A DNA stretch of 64,000 nt from Mesorhizobium sp. J8 (GCF_016591715.1 NZ_AP024109.1:6508001-6572000); one strand, 5' to 3'; numbered from the stretch's first letter, positions 51,282-61,750 are shown. The notes: generated by a model from the sequence alone, not told the origin. Program-made: numbers and translations.

Positions 51282-52346
51282 ATGAAACGCGTCATCGCCA
51301 TCGCCGACCGCGCGGCCCTTGTCTCGTTGAAGCTGCTCGCAGCGCTCAACGTGCTGTTTTTCCTGTCGTTCGTCGTCGTTCTGCTGCTTGCCGGCCGGGC
51401 ACATGCTGAAATGGCCAATTGCGTCGGCACCGACCTTTTGGCCGCGCTGGAAAAGAACGATCCCGCCGCCTTCAAGAAAGTCGAGACTGAAGCGGGTGCG
51501 GTTCCCAACGGCGAGGGCCTGCTGTGGAAGCTGGAAAAGCCGGGCGAAAAGCCGTCCTATCTGTTCGGCACCATGCACATGACCGATACGCGCGTCACCA
51601 CGCTGCCGGCAGCCGCGCAAAAGGCCTATGACGGCGCCGGCACCGTCGTCATCGAAACCACGGATGCGATGGACAAGGCCAAGATGATGGCCGCGATGGC
51701 CAGCGAACCCGGCCTGATGATGTTCACCGACAACACCACGCTGTCGTCGCTGCTGTCGCCGGACGATGCGGCGGCACTGAACAAGGGGCTCGACGCCCGC
51801 GGCATCCCCCCGGCGACGGTCGCCAAGATGAAGCCGTGGATCCTGTCGGCGATGATGGCGCTGCCGGCCTGTGAGGTGGCGCGCCAGAGCGCCGGCGCGC
51901 CCGTGCTGGACGTCAAGCTGGCTTCCGACGCCAAGGCCTCGGGCAAGGACGTCGAAGGGCTGGAGACCGCCGTCGATCAGCTGCGCGCCATGGCCTCGCT
52001 GCCGCTCGAATTCCACATGAAGAGCCTGGTCGAGACGATGAAGCTCGGTGACAAGGTGAACGACGTCAACGAGACGATGATCGTGCTCTACCAGCGCGGC
52101 CAGGTCGGCATGTTCTGGCCGCTGTTCAAAGCCGTGCTGCCGGACACGGCGGACGACAAGGCCGGCTATGCCGCCTTCGAGCAGACCATGATCACCAGCC
52201 GCAACAAGGTGATGGCAGCGCATGCCAGGCCGATTTTGGCCAAAGGCAACGTCTTCATGGCCGTCGGCGCCATGCATCTGCCCGGTCCGGAAGGACTGGT
52301 CGAGGATTTTCGCAAGGCAGGGTATACTGTTACCGCCGTCAACTGA
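51282..52346 (+). CDS. TraB/GumN family protein
   Basis: Resembles the TraB/GumN family, which is related to zinc-dependent Tiki peptidases. The 354 residues start with a long N-terminal hydrophobic segment (LKLLAALNVLFFLSFVVVLLLAGRAHA, a probable uncleaved anchor or signal), then KPSYLFGTMHMTDTRVTTLP with the conserved His, and end FMAVGAMHLPGPEGLVEDFRKAGYTVTAV, a second conserved His region. These motifs make a metal-dependent hydrolase possible. The exact role in bacteria is unknown. Confidence 0.88.
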   Translation: MKRVIAIADRAALVSLKLLAALNVLFFLSFVVVLLLAGRAHAEMANCVGTDLLAALEKNDPAAFKKVETEAGAVPNGEGLLWKLEKPGEKPSYLFGTMHMTDTRVTTLPAAAQKAYDGAGTVVIETTDAMDKAKMMAAMASEPGLMMFTDNTTLSSLLSPDDAAALNKGLDARGIPPATVAKMKPWILSAMMALPACEVARQSAGAPVLDVKLASDAKASGKDVEGLETAVDQLRAMASLPLEFHMKSLVETMKLGDKVNDVNETMIVLYQRGQVGMFWPLFKAVLPDTADDKAGYAAFEQTMITSRNKVMAAHARPILAKGNVFMAVGAMHLPGPEGLVEDFRKAGYTVTAVN

Positions 52347-52479
52347 GTCGTCTGGCGGCTGGCGGACCTGAAAACGCCGGTTTTTCAGCGCTTTCCGTCC
52401 GTCCGCGTGAAACCCGATGCGGGATCAGCGCGTTGATGGCTGTTATTTTGATGACTTTCATCCAAGGAGGACACGTTTC

Positions 52480-52788
52480 ATGGCGAACCCTAACGACCCC
52501 TTCACCCCTTCGAGCACGCCTCCCACGTCGAGTGGCGGTGGTGGCGGCAGCGGATGGCTGATCGCCCTTGTTGTCATTATCCTGGCCATTGTTGCGTATT
52601 ATGTCTTTGGCAGAAGCGGCGGCGAGCACGCCCCCGCCCCGGCTGAGCCGCCGGCCGCCAGCACGCCGGCCCCTGCGCCTGCAACGCCTGCTCCGGCACC
52701 TGAGCCTGCGCCCGCTCCGGCGCCAGCCCCGGCTCCTGCACCGGCCCCTGCGCCTGCTCCGGCACCTGCGCCTGCGCCGGCTCAATAA
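52480..52788 (+). CDS. Membrane protein with Pro/Ala repeat tail, 102 aa
   Basis: A short cytoplasmic N-terminus (Pro/Ser/Thr/Gly rich), one membrane span (SGWLIALVVIILAIVAYYVFG, residues about 24-44), then a periplasmic tail that is almost only Pro and Ala, with perfect PA dipeptide repeats over the last 40 residues. It has a strong AAGGAGG ribosome-binding site 9 bases upstream. The repeat tail resembles spacer arms that cross the peptidoglycan, but no functional domain is attached. Length may vary between strains because the coding DNA is itself repetitive. Confidence 0.75.
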   Translation: MANPNDPFTPSSTPPTSSGGGGGSGWLIALVVIILAIVAYYVFGRSGGEHAPAPAEPPAASTPAPAPATPAPAPEPAPAPAPAPAPAPAPAPAPAPAPAPAQ

Positions 52789-52809
52789 TCGGGCTGCAGC
52801 TTCAAACCG

Positions 52810-52835
52810 AACGGCCCGCCGAAAGGCGGGCCGTT
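52810..52835 (+). terminator. Rho-independent terminator after the Pro/Ala repeat gene
   Basis: Stem AACGGCCCGCC / GGCGGGCCGTT with a GAAA tetraloop, then TTTGTTTC, 22 bases after the stop at 52788. It separates this gene from the convergent lpd. Confidence 0.85.
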
Positions 52836-52968
52836 TGTTTCAAGGATTCTTCCGAAACCACCTACGCGTCGTCATCTCGGCTTGACCTTCCGTGCAGGTA
52901 AACGGAGCAGAACCACCCGCACTGTGACCGCTGACAAAATCGCGAGGGTATGGCCCTCTCTCTTGCTC

Positions 52969-54375
52969 CTAAATATGAATCGGCTTGAAGAACGTGGCCA
53001 ACGCAGCTTCCTTGACCGCCTCCGACATCGTCGGATGCGCGTGGCAGGTGCGGGCGAGGTCCTCCGAGGAACCGCCGAATTCCATCAGCACCGCCGCCTC
53101 GTGGATCATCTCGCCGGCGCCGAAGCCGACGATATGGACGCCGAGCACGCGGTCGCTCGCCTTATCGGCGAGGATCTTCACGAAGCCGTCGGTATGCAGC
53201 ATGGCGCGCGCGCGGCCATTGGCGCTGAACGGAAATTTCCCGACCTTGTAGTCGATGCCGACCTTCTTCAGCTCCTCCTCGGTCTTGCCGACCGAGGCGA
53301 TTTCCGGGCTGGTGTAGACGACGCTCGGGATGACGTCGTAGTTCACATGGCCGGCCTGGCCGGCAATGGTCTCGGCGACCGCGACGCCCTCGTCCTCGGC
53401 CTTGTGCGCAAGCATCGGCCCGGCCACCACGTCGCCGATGGCATAGATGCCGGGCACATTGGTCCTGAGATGGCCGTCGGTCTTCACCCGGCCGCGCTCG
53501 TCGACCTCGACGCCCGCCTCCTTCAGCCCCAAGCTGTCGGCATAGGGACGGCGTCCGGTGGCGACCAGCACCACATCCGCCTCGATGGTCTCGGCCGCGC
53601 CCCCCTTGACCGGCTCGAAGGTCACGGTGGCGCCCTTCTTGGCCTTGGCCACACCGGTGACCTTGGCGCCGAGCTTGAACTCGAACCCCTGCTTGGAGAG
53701 CAGCCGCTGGAACTGCTTGGACACCTCGCCGTCCATGCCGCCGAGAATGGTGTCGAGGAACTCGACGACCGTGACCTTGGCGCCCAGCCTGGCCCACACC
53801 GAGCCGAGCTCCAACCCGATGACGCCGCCGCCGACCACCACGAGGCTGGCGGGCACCTTGGCCAGCGACAGCGCGCCGGTGGAAGACACGATCACCTTCT
53901 CGTCGAAATCGACCTTGACGCCCGGAATGCCGGCGACGTCCGAGCCGGTGGCGATGACGATGTTCTTGGTCTCGATCTCCTCGACCTTGCCGTCCTCGCC
54001 GGTCACCGAAACCTTGCCGGCGCCGACGACCTTGCCGGTGCCGCGGAAGCTGTCGATCTTGTTCTTCTTGAACAGGAAGGCGACGCCGTTGACGTTGGAC
54101 GCCACCGTCGTGTCCTTATGCGCCATCATCTTCTTCAGATTGAGCTTTGGCGCCGGTATTTCGACGCCCAGCGTATCGAAGGCATGGCCGGCTTCCGCGA
54201 ACATCTCGGAGGCGTAGAGCAGCGCCTTCGACGGGATGCAGCCGATGTTGAGGCAGGTGCCGCCGAAGGTGGCGTTCTTCTCGACCACCGCCGTCTTCAG
54301 GCCCAGCTGCGCCGCCTTGATGGCGCACACATAGCCGCCCGGCCCAGATCCGATGATTACGACGTCATAAGCCAT
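52969..54375 (-). CDS. lpdA: Dihydrolipoyl dehydrogenase
   Basis: E3 component, reoxidising dihydrolipoamide with NAD+, here placed as the last gene of the 2-oxoglutarate dehydrogenase operon. The 468 residues have the FAD motif [23 protein letters not shown], the redox disulfide [16 protein letters not shown], the NAD motif [48 protein letters not shown] and the catalytic [14 protein letters not shown]. Confidence 0.97.
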   Translation of the reverse strand: MAYDVVIIGSGPGGYVCAIKAAQLGLKTAVVEKNATFGGTCLNIGCIPSKALLYASEMFAEAGHAFDTLGVEIPAPKLNLKKMMAHKDTTVASNVNGVAFLFKKNKIDSFRGTGKVVGAGKVSVTGEDGKVEEIETKNIVIATGSDVAGIPGVKVDFDEKVIVSSTGALSLAKVPASLVVVGGGVIGLELGSVWARLGAKVTVVEFLDTILGGMDGEVSKQFQRLLSKQGFEFKLGAKVTGVAKAKKGATVTFEPVKGGAAETIEADVVLVATGRRPYADSLGLKEAGVEVDERGRVKTDGHLRTNVPGIYAIGDVVAGPMLAHKAEDEGVAVAETIAGQAGHVNYDVIPSVVYTSPEIASVGKTEEELKKVGIDYKVGKFPFSANGRARAMLHTDGFVKILADKASDRVLGVHIVGFGAGEMIHEAAVLMEFGGSSEDLARTCHAHPTMSEAVKEAALATFFKPIHI

Positions 54376-54398
54376 AGTCTTGTCCTTTGTTTTGGCGC

Positions 54399-55154
54399 CT
54401 ATCGGCCGCCGCTCACATTCAGGATCGCGCCCGTTATATAGGAGGCCGCATCCGACAGAAGATAGAGAACCGCGCTGGCGACTTCGTCCGCCGTGCCGGC
54501 GCGTTTCATCGGCAGCATATCCTGCATCCGCGCCACTCGATCCGGCTGGCCGCCCGACGCGTGGATCTCGGTTTCGGTGATGCCTGGGCTGACGGCATTG
54601 ACGCGAATGCCTTCCAGCGCCACCTCACGCGCCAGCCCGATCGTCAGCGTATCGATCGCGCCCTTGGAGGCGGCGTAGTCGACATATTCGCCCGGCGAGC
54701 CGAGCCTGGCGGCAGCGGACGAGATGTTGACGATGGCGCCGCCCTTGCCGCCATGCCGCGTCGACATGCGCTTCACTGCCTCGCGCGCGCACAGGAACGA
54801 GCCGACGACATTGATGCGCATCATGCGCTCGACCCGCTCGACACTCATCTCGTCGACCCGCGCCTTGACGTCGACGATGCCGGCATTGTTGACGAAGGCG
54901 TCGAGCCGGCCGAAGGCGCGGTCGACGGCTTCGAACATGGCAATCACATCGGTCTCGCTGCCGACATCGCCCTTCACCGCGAAGGCATCGCCGCCGGCGG
55001 CCTTGAATTCGGCGACGAGCGCGTCCGCTGCGCCCTGGTTGGAAACGTAGTTGACCGCCACACGGTAGCCGGCCTGGTTCGCCTGGCGGCAGATGGCCGC
55101 GCCAATGCCGCGGCTGCCGCCGGTGACCAGCAGCGTCTTTTTCCCGGCGCTCAT
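54399..55154 (-). CDS. Short-chain dehydrogenase/reductase
   Basis: A classical 251-residue [17 protein letters not shown] cofactor loop, VNNAGIVD, catalytic Ser ([26 protein letters not shown], with Tyr and Lys in YAASK), and [13 protein letters not shown]. The N-terminal TGGSRGIG and VNYVSN favour NADP(H), as in FabG-like glucose or alcohol dehydrogenases; substrate unknown. The ATG at 55154 overlaps the stop of the secreted-protein gene; lpdA follows 23 bases later. It is a passenger in the TCA operon. Confidence 0.9.
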   Translation of the reverse strand: MSAGKKTLLVTGGSRGIGAAICRQANQAGYRVAVNYVSNQGAADALVAEFKAAGGDAFAVKGDVGSETDVIAMFEAVDRAFGRLDAFVNNAGIVDVKARVDEMSVERVERMMRINVVGSFLCAREAVKRMSTRHGGKGGAIVNISSAAARLGSPGEYVDYAASKGAIDTLTIGLAREVALEGIRVNAVSPGITETEIHASGGQPDRVARMQDMLPMKRAGTADEVASAVLYLLSDAASYITGAILNVSGGR

Positions 55155-55660
55155 TCCTGGCAGCCTTTCAGCACGAAGATGTCCCACGGCACTTTGGAGA
55201 AGCCGGCGGGACCATAGGCCGCCGACATTTCGAGCGACGGCCCGAGATCGGGGAAAATCAGGCTTTTCGGCGCGTCGACGCCTTCCGCCGGCAGCAGGCC
55301 GACGCCGCCCTTCTCGTCGGCGCTGTAGATGACGCCTTCCCACACCGTGCAAGCGGCGAGCTCCTCGCCGGTCACGTCGCCTGTCGGGCATTTGTACATC
55401 AGCGAACCGTGCGGCCGCGCCGCCGAGCCCTCGGTCCACATCGCGATGCCGTCGAGCACGACATTGTTGTCGAGGATCATGCGGAAGGCGTTGGTGATCG
55501 TCGCCGAGGTGCCGGCCGAGGTGAAGTCGATCTCGGCGCCGCTCTGCGTATCGCCGTAGACGGCCAACTGGATCGGGCAGGCGGCCTGGGCGGCGGAAGC
55601 CGACAACAAAACCGCCGATCCAGCCATCCACCGGATTATGGGTGAGGCAAATATTCTCAT
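55151..55660 (-). CDS. Secreted hypothetical protein, 169 aa
   Basis: Unrecognised. A signal peptide (IIRWMAGSAVLLSASAAQA, cleavage near residue 26) precedes a mature domain with four Cys: ACPIQLAVYGDTQSGAEIDFTSAG, LMYKCPTGDVTGEELAACTVWEGVIYSADEKGGVGLLP and VLKGCQE. It is therefore a periplasmic, probably disulfide-bonded protein. It overlaps both neighbours: the SDR downstream and the DUF4241 gene upstream (four bases). The three may form an imported or co-evolving mini-operon. Confidence 0.7.
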   Translation of the reverse strand: MRIFASPIIRWMAGSAVLLSASAAQAACPIQLAVYGDTQSGAEIDFTSAGTSATITNAFRMILDNNVVLDGIAMWTEGSAARPHGSLMYKCPTGDVTGEELAACTVWEGVIYSADEKGGVGLLPAEGVDAPKSLIFPDLGPSLEMSAAYGPAGFSKVPWDIFVLKGCQE

Positions 55661-56370
55661 CGATCGGCCTCGTTACGGCCATCGGCGTTTTCGAGCACTT
55701 CGAAGTCGGTCATCAGGAGCAGCGGTTCGCCGGATGCGTCCAACCCCCAGAAAGACCGATACGCCCCGTCGCCATAGCCAGTATCGAACATGGCTACATT
55801 GATCGGGTTGCCTTCAATCGGACTCTCGATGCAAAACCTGTCGATAGTGCACGCGACGTCGGCGAGATAGTCGTCAAGTTCCTCTTGGTCAGACATTATC
55901 GTCAGGAACGACTTGTCCATAAACGACGCAACCGCGTCATCAACGATAAATTCAAGAAATTCTGACTTATAGACAGGTGGGCGATCGGGAACGAAGGTCG
56001 CCAATTCCCAGCGTACTGGCAAGCCGGGGCCGAACCGCAAGACCGCTGCAGCAATACAGCCGTGCGCCTGAAGCAGGATGACCGGATAGCGTCCCGGCTT
56101 CACCTTACGGATGAAAGCAGGCCTGCTTAGTCCGGTGATAAGCGGATCGCAGGCAACGATTTCGCCGGTGGGCAATTCAAGCTCACCAATCGTGATGGCG
56201 GTGATTTTCCGTTCTGCCATTTCGGCAGAGCTGAGAGCGAAGACGCCGAGATTGCTGCTGATCTCGGAGGCGTCCCAATCGGCGGGCGAAGCGACCACGG
56301 GCAAGTCGGAGAAAAGCCAGACGCGTCCACGCCGAAGGAATCGGCGTACGGCATCTGACCAGCCGCTCAT
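55657..56370 (-). CDS. DUF4241 family protein
   Basis: A 237-residue DUF4241 protein: ELPTGEIVACDPLITGLSRPAFIRKVKPGRYPVILLQAHG and the C-terminal FDTGYGDGAYRSFWGLDASGEPLLLMTDFEVL are the family landmarks. Function is unproven. It interrupts the sucB-lpdA part of the TCA operon, 16 bases from the sucB stop. GC content is low locally: I count 54 of 120 bases in 55861-55980, against the clearly higher GC of the neighbours, which supports acquisition from elsewhere. Confidence 0.8.
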   Translation of the reverse strand: MSGWSDAVRRFLRRGRVWLFSDLPVVASPADWDASEISSNLGVFALSSAEMAERKITAITIGELELPTGEIVACDPLITGLSRPAFIRKVKPGRYPVILLQAHGCIAAAVLRFGPGLPVRWELATFVPDRPPVYKSEFLEFIVDDAVASFMDKSFLTIMSDQEELDDYLADVACTIDRFCIESPIEGNPINVAMFDTGYGDGAYRSFWGLDASGEPLLLMTDFEVLENADGRNEADR

Positions 56371-56386
56371 TGCGGATCAGCTCCGA

Positions 56387-57667
56387 TCACAGATCGAGCA
56401 CCAGCCGCTCGGGATCCTCCAGGCTTTCCTTGACGCGCACCAGGAAGGTCACCGCTTCCTTGCCGTCGACGATGCGGTGATCGTAGCTGAGCGCCAGATA
56501 CATCATCGGGCGGATGACGATCTGGCCGCCGACCACCACCGGCCGGTCCTGGATCTTGTGCATGCCGAGGATGCCCGACTGCGGCGCGTTGAGGATCGGC
56601 GTCGACATCAGCGAGCCGTAAACGCCACCGTTGGAAATCGTGAACGTGCCGCCCTGCATGTCCGCCACCGACAGCTTGCCGTCGCGCGCGGCGAGGCCCA
56701 GCCGGCCGATCTCCTTCTCGATCTCGGCGATCGACATCTGGTCGGCGTCGCGCACCACCGGCACCACCAGGCCCTTGTCGGTGCCGACGGCGACGCCGAC
56801 ATGGGCAAAGTTCTTGTAGATGATGTCGGTGCCGTCGATCTCCGCATTGACCGCCGGGATCTCCTTCAGCGCATGCGTCACCGCCTTGGTGAAGAAGCCC
56901 ATGAAGCCGAGCTTCACGCCATGCTTCTTCTCGAACACGTCCTTGTATTTGGCCCGCAGCGCCATCACCGCGCTCATATCCACCTCGTTGAAGGTGGTGA
57001 GCATGGCGGCGGTCGATTGCGCTTCCTTTAGCCGGCGCGCGATCGTCTGGCGCAGCTTGGTCATGCGCACCCGCTCCTCGCGCGGCGCATCCTCGGCCGA
57101 GGACGGCGCGCGGGCGACGACCGGCGCCGGAGCCGCCTTCGGCGTCTCGGCCGGCTGCGACGGCGCGCCCCTGGCGATGGCGTCGAGCACATCGCCCTTC
57201 AGCACCTGGCCGCGCTTGCCGGAGCCGGACAACTGATCGACCGAAAGATTGTTTTCGGCGATCAGCTTGGCCGCCGCAGGGGCAGGCGGCATGGTGCGCG
57301 GCTCGATCGGACCGGCGTCGCCGGCGACCTTGGCGGTCTCGGCCGCGGCCTGCTTGGTGGTGGACGCGGCGTCCGGGCTGGAAGCCTGCGCCACCGCCTG
57401 CGGCTTGGTGGCCGGAGCGGCGGCCGCACCGCCCGCCGAAATCGAGCCGAGCAGCGCGCCGACATTGACGGTCTCGCCTTCCTTGACGGTGATCTCGGAG
57501 AGCGTCCCGGCGCCCGCGGCGGGCACTTCCACAGTCACCTTGTCGGTTTCGAGCTCGACCAAGGGCTCATCGGCGGCGATCGTGTCGCCGACCTTCTTGA
57601 ACCACTTGCCGACGGTCGCCTCGGTGACGGATTCGCCGAGAGTGGGGACGCGGATTTCGGTAGCCAT
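56387..57667 (-). CDS. sucB: 2-Oxoglutarate dehydrogenase E2, dihydrolipoyl succinyltransferase
   Basis: Transfers succinyl from lipoamide to CoA in the 2-oxoglutarate dehydrogenase complex. The 426 residues have one N-terminal lipoyl domain (lipoylated Lys in [18 protein letters not shown]), an Ala/Pro linker, a peripheral subunit-binding domain ([34 protein letters not shown]) and the catalytic domain with the terminal [17 protein letters not shown] (His and Asp of the active site). 45 bases follow sucA. Confidence 0.97.
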   Translation of the reverse strand: MATEIRVPTLGESVTEATVGKWFKKVGDTIAADEPLVELETDKVTVEVPAAGAGTLSEITVKEGETVNVGALLGSISAGGAAAAPATKPQAVAQASSPDAASTTKQAAAETAKVAGDAGPIEPRTMPPAPAAAKLIAENNLSVDQLSGSGKRGQVLKGDVLDAIARGAPSQPAETPKAAPAPVVARAPSSAEDAPREERVRMTKLRQTIARRLKEAQSTAAMLTTFNEVDMSAVMALRAKYKDVFEKKHGVKLGFMGFFTKAVTHALKEIPAVNAEIDGTDIIYKNFAHVGVAVGTDKGLVVPVVRDADQMSIAEIEKEIGRLGLAARDGKLSVADMQGGTFTISNGGVYGSLMSTPILNAPQSGILGMHKIQDRPVVVGGQIVIRPMMYLALSYDHRIVDGKEAVTFLVRVKESLEDPERLVLDL

Positions 57668-57712
57668 TGTGCCTGTCCGTTCTCTTGTCTTCTTGAGGTC
57701 TGTTTCGTCCGG

Positions 57713-60700
57713 TTATTCGCCGAGAGCGTCGTCGAGCAGCGCGGCGAGCTGGCTGAGATGCTTCGACATCAACCCGGTCGCCGGCGAGGCCGAGGCCGGC
57801 CGGCCGGTATAGCGCACCCGCTGATGCTTGGCGTCGATATGCGCCAGCACCCATTCGAGATAGGGATCGATGAACGACCAGGCGCCCATGTTCTTGGGCT
57901 CCTCCTGGCACCAGACCATCTCGGCATTGCGGAAACGCGACAATTCGGTGATCAGCGCCTTGGCCGGGAACGGATAGAGCTGTTCGACGCGCAAAAGGTA
58001 GATGTCGTTGATGCCGCGCTTCTCGCGCTCCTCATAGAGGTCGTAGTAGACCTTGCCCGAGCATAGCACGACGCGGCGGATCTTGGAGTCCTTCACCAGC
58101 TTGATCGGCTGGTCGGCCAAGAGCTGCGCATCGTCCCACAACAGCCGGTGGAACGAGCTTTCGCCCGCCATCTCCGACAGCGTCGACACCGCGCGCTTGT
58201 GGCGCAGCAGCGATTTCGGCGTCATCAGGATCAGCGGCTTGCGGAAGTCGCGCTTCAGCTGCCGGCGCAGGATATGGAAATAGTTAGCCGGCGTGGTGAC
58301 GTTGGCGACCTGCATGTTGTCTTCCGCGCACAGCTGCAGGAAGCGCTCCAGCCGCGCCGACGAATGCTCCGGCCCCTGGCCCTCATAGCCATGCGGCAGC
58401 AGGCAGACGAGGCCCGACATGCGGAGCCACTTGCGCTCTCCGGATGAGATGAACTGGTCGAACACCACCTGGGCGCCGTTGGCGAAGTCGCCGAACTGCG
58501 CTTCCCAGAGCGTCAGCGCGTTGGGCTCGGCCAGGCTGTAGCCATATTCGAAGCCGAGCACCGCCTCTTCCGACAGCATCGAGTTGATGACCTCGTAGCC
58601 GGCCTGCGCAGCCGAGAGGTTGTTGAGCGGGATGTAGCGGGTCTCGTCGCGCTGGTCGTAAAGCACCGAATGGCGCTGCGAGAAGGTGCCCCGCTCCGAG
58701 TCCTGGCCGGAAAGCCGGATAGGGTTGCCGTCGAGCAGGATGGCGCCGAAGGCCAGCGCCTCGGCCGTCGACCAGTCGATGCCTTCGCCCGATTCGATCG
58801 CCTGGCGGCGGTTTTCGAGGAAGCGCAGGATGGTCTTGTGCGCCTCGAAATCCTTCGGCACCTCGGTCAGCTTCTTGCCGATTTCCTTCAGCGTGCGCAC
58901 CGGCACGGCGGTCTTGCCGCGCCGCTGTTCGTCCTGGTTGTCGGCGGTGCGCAGGCCCGACCATGCGCCGTCCAGCCAGTCGGCCTTGTTCGGCTTGTAA
59001 TGCTGACCGACTTCCCATTCGGCTTCCAGATGCGCGCGCCAGTCGGCCCGCATCTTGTCGACCTCGGCCTGGGTGACGTGGCCTTCGGCGATCAGCCGGT
59101 CGGCATAGATCTGCACCGTCGTCTTGTGGCTGCGGATGTTGCGATACATGATCGGCTGGGTGAAGGACGGCTCGTCGCCCTCATTGTGGCCGAAGCGGCG
59201 GTAGCAGAACATGTCCACCACCACGGGCTTGTGGAACTTCATGCGGAATTCGGTCGCCACCTTGGCGGCATGCACCACCGCCTCCGGATCGTCGCCGTTG
59301 ACGTGGAAAATCGGCGCTTCGATCATCTTGGCCACATCCGACGGATAGGGCGAGGAACGCGAGAAGCGCGGATTGGTGGTGAAGCCGATCTGGTTGTTGA
59401 TGATGAAATGCAGTGTGCCGGCGACGCGATGGCCGCGCAGGCCGGAGAGCCCGAACATCTCGGCGATGACGCCCTGGCCGGCAAATGCCGCGTCGCCATG
59501 GAGCAGCAGCGGCATGACCTTGGCGCGTTCCGACAGCGGCACGATCTCGCCGCGCTCGCGCCCGGCGAGCTGGTCCTGCTTGGCGCGCGCCTTGCCCATC
59601 ACCACAGGGTCGACGATTTCCAGATGCGAGGGGTTGGCGGTCAGCGACAGATGCACCTTGTTGCCGTCGAACTCGCGGTCCGACGAGGCGCCGAGATGGT
59701 ACTTCACGTCGCCCGAGCCCTCGACGTCGTCGGGAGCGGCCGAGCCGCCCTTGAACTCGTGGAAGATGGCGCGGTGCGGCTTCGCCATCACCTGGGAGAG
59801 CACGTTGAGGCGACCGCGATGCGCCATGCCGAGCACGACCTCCTTGAGGCCGAGCTGGCCGCCGCGCTTGATGATCTGCTCCAGCGCCGGGATCAGCGCT
59901 TCACCGCCGTCGAGGCCGAAGCGCTTGGTGCCCTTGTACTTGACGTCGATATACTGCTCGAAGCCTTCCGCCTCGATCAGCTTCGACAGGATCGCCTTCT
60001 TGCCGGTGGCGGTGAAGGTGATCTCCTTGTCGGCGCCTTCGATGCGGGCCTGTATCCAGGCCTTCTCTTCCGGGTCGGAAATATGCATGAACTCGACGCC
60101 GAGCGTCGAGCAATAGGTGCGGGTCAGGATGTCCAGCATCTGCCGCACGGTGCCGAATTCGAGGCCGAGCACGTTGTCGAGGAAGATCGGCCGGTCGTAA
60201 TCGGCTTCGGTGAAGCCGTAATTCTCCGGCGACAGCTCGTTATAGTCCTCGAGCGGCTTGGCGATGCCGAGCGGGTCGAGATTGGCGTGCAGGTGGCCGC
60301 GCATGCGGTAGGCGCGGATCATCATGATGGCGCGCACGGAATCGCGCGTCGCCTGGTGCACGTCGGCGTCGGAAAGCACGGCGCCGTTGACGACCGCCTT
60401 CTCCTTGACCTTCTTTTCGATCGCCTTTTCGACCAGGCCCCAATTGCCGTCGAGCGCCGAGACCAGCTCGCCATTGGCCGTGAGCGGCCAGGAAGGCTTC
60501 GCCCAGGAAGCACCCTTGGCGTTCTTGCGCACGTCGCCCGCGTCGTCCTTCAGCGCCGCGAAGAAATCCTGCCACTCCGGGTCGACCGAACCCGGATTGT
60601 CCTCATAGGCGGCATAGAGCGCGTCGATATAGTCGGCATTGCCGCCATAGAGGAACGAGGTGAGCGAGAATTGGTCGTTGGCCTGATCTTGTCTTGCCAT
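57713..60700 (-). CDS. sucA: 2-Oxoglutarate dehydrogenase E1
   Basis: Thiamine diphosphate-dependent decarboxylase that starts the complex. The 995 residues include DDVEGSGDVKYHLGASSDREF, GMAHRGRLNVLSQVMAKP, HGDAAFAGQGVIAEMFGLSGL (ThDP site), VHVNGDDPEAVVHAAKVATEF-like segments, and the C-terminal transketolase-like domain (GFEYGYSLAEPNALTLWEAQFGDFANGAQVVFDQFISSGERKW). Length is normal. A 147-base hairpin-forming repeat separates it from sucD upstream. Confidence 0.97.
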   Translation of the reverse strand: MARQDQANDQFSLTSFLYGGNADYIDALYAAYEDNPGSVDPEWQDFFAALKDDAGDVRKNAKGASWAKPSWPLTANGELVSALDGNWGLVEKAIEKKVKEKAVVNGAVLSDADVHQATRDSVRAIMMIRAYRMRGHLHANLDPLGIAKPLEDYNELSPENYGFTEADYDRPIFLDNVLGLEFGTVRQMLDILTRTYCSTLGVEFMHISDPEEKAWIQARIEGADKEITFTATGKKAILSKLIEAEGFEQYIDVKYKGTKRFGLDGGEALIPALEQIIKRGGQLGLKEVVLGMAHRGRLNVLSQVMAKPHRAIFHEFKGGSAAPDDVEGSGDVKYHLGASSDREFDGNKVHLSLTANPSHLEIVDPVVMGKARAKQDQLAGRERGEIVPLSERAKVMPLLLHGDAAFAGQGVIAEMFGLSGLRGHRVAGTLHFIINNQIGFTTNPRFSRSSPYPSDVAKMIEAPIFHVNGDDPEAVVHAAKVATEFRMKFHKPVVVDMFCYRRFGHNEGDEPSFTQPIMYRNIRSHKTTVQIYADRLIAEGHVTQAEVDKMRADWRAHLEAEWEVGQHYKPNKADWLDGAWSGLRTADNQDEQRRGKTAVPVRTLKEIGKKLTEVPKDFEAHKTILRFLENRRQAIESGEGIDWSTAEALAFGAILLDGNPIRLSGQDSERGTFSQRHSVLYDQRDETRYIPLNNLSAAQAGYEVINSMLSEEAVLGFEYGYSLAEPNALTLWEAQFGDFANGAQVVFDQFISSGERKWLRMSGLVCLLPHGYEGQGPEHSSARLERFLQLCAEDNMQVANVTTPANYFHILRRQLKRDFRKPLILMTPKSLLRHKRAVSTLSEMAGESSFHRLLWDDAQLLADQPIKLVKDSKIRRVVLCSGKVYYDLYEEREKRGINDIYLLRVEQLYPFPAKALITELSRFRNAEMVWCQEEPKNMGAWSFIDPYLEWVLAHIDAKHQRVRYTGRPASASPATGLMSKHLSQLAALLDDALGE

Positions 60701-60734
60701 TTTCGTCTGCGGAGCCTGGCTCCGTCTCCTAGTT

Positions 60735-60850
60735 TGGAGGGGAGTAGGGCAGTAGGGGAGTAAGGCAGTAAGGAAAGCGGCAATTGTCGCTGCACATCCC
60801 GTTGTTCCTATTCCCTTACTCCCTTACTGCCCTACTCCCTTACTGCCTTA
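60735..60850. repeat. Hairpin-forming octamer array between sucD and sucA
   Basis: The left part (60737-60775) is a string of GGGCAGTA, GGGGAGTA and AGGCAGTA units; the right part (60807-60849) is CCTTACTGCC, CTACTCCC and CTTACTCCC units, the complement of the left. The transcript of the suc operon can fold into a long hairpin here. The sucD stop (TAA read from 60850-60848) lies inside the right part. It resembles the array at 20143-20214 in unit sequence and layout. Confidence 0.75.
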
Positions 60851-61750
60851 ACCCTTGATCGCCTCGACCAGCGTCGTGCCGAGCCGAGCCGGCGAGGGCG
60901 AAACCTTAATGCCGGCCGATTCCATCGCCGCGATCTTGTCTTCCGCGCCGCCCTTGCCGCCCGAGATCACCGCGCCCGCATGGCCCATGGTGCGGCCGGC
61001 CGGCGCGGTGCGCCCGGCGATGAAGCCCGCCATCGGTTTCTTGCGGCCGCGCTTGGCTTCGTCCTTGAGGAACTGCGCGGCGTCTTCCTCGGCCGAGCCG
61101 CCGATCTCGCCGATCATGATGATCGACTTGGTCTCGTCGTCGGCGAGGAACATCTCCAGCACATCGATGAACTCGGTGCCCTTGACCGGGTCGCCGCCGA
61201 TGCCCACCGCCGTGGTCTGGCCGAGGCCGACATTGGTGGTCTGGAAGACTGCCTCATAGGTAAGCGTTCCCGAGCGCGAAACAACGCCCACCGAGCCCTT
61301 GCGGAAGATGTTGCCGGGCATGATGCCGATCTTGCATTCGTCGGGCGTCAGCACGCCCGGGCAGTTCGGTCCGATCAGCCGCGAGCTGGAACGATCGAGC
61401 CGCGCCTTGACCTTGACCATGTCCACGACCGGGATGCCCTCGGTGATGCAGACGATCAGCGGGATCTCGGCCTCGATCGCCTCGATGATCGCCTCGCCCG
61501 CGCCCGCCGGCGGCACGTAGATGACGGAGGCATTGGCGCCGGTCCTTGCCTTGCCCTCGGCGACGGTGGCGAAGATCGGCAGGCTTTCACCCTTCGAGCC
61601 GGTCCAGGTTTCGCCGCCCTTCTTCGGATGGATGCCGCCCACCATCTTGGTGCCGTGATAGGCCAGCGCCTGCTCGGTGTGGAAGGTGCCTGTCTTGCCG
61701 GTCAGACCTTGCACCAGCACCTTGGTATTCTTGTCGACGAGAATGGACAT
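60848..61750 (-). CDS. sucD: Succinyl-CoA synthetase alpha subunit
   Basis: Binds CoA and carries the phosphohistidine of succinyl-CoA synthetase. The 300 residues have the Rossmann [55 protein letters not shown], and [15 protein letters not shown], with the active His in [16 protein letters not shown]. It is normally next to sucC; here two small genes separate them. Confidence 0.97.
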   Translation of the reverse strand: MSILVDKNTKVLVQGLTGKTGTFHTEQALAYHGTKMVGGIHPKKGGETWTGSKGESLPIFATVAEGKARTGANASVIYVPPAGAGEAIIEAIEAEIPLIVCITEGIPVVDMVKVKARLDRSSSRLIGPNCPGVLTPDECKIGIMPGNIFRKGSVGVVSRSGTLTYEAVFQTTNVGLGQTTAVGIGGDPVKGTEFIDVLEMFLADDETKSIIMIGEIGGSAEEDAAQFLKDEAKRGRKKPMAGFIAGRTAPAGRTMGHAGAVISGGKGGAEDKIAAMESAGIKVSPSPARLGTTLVEAIKG

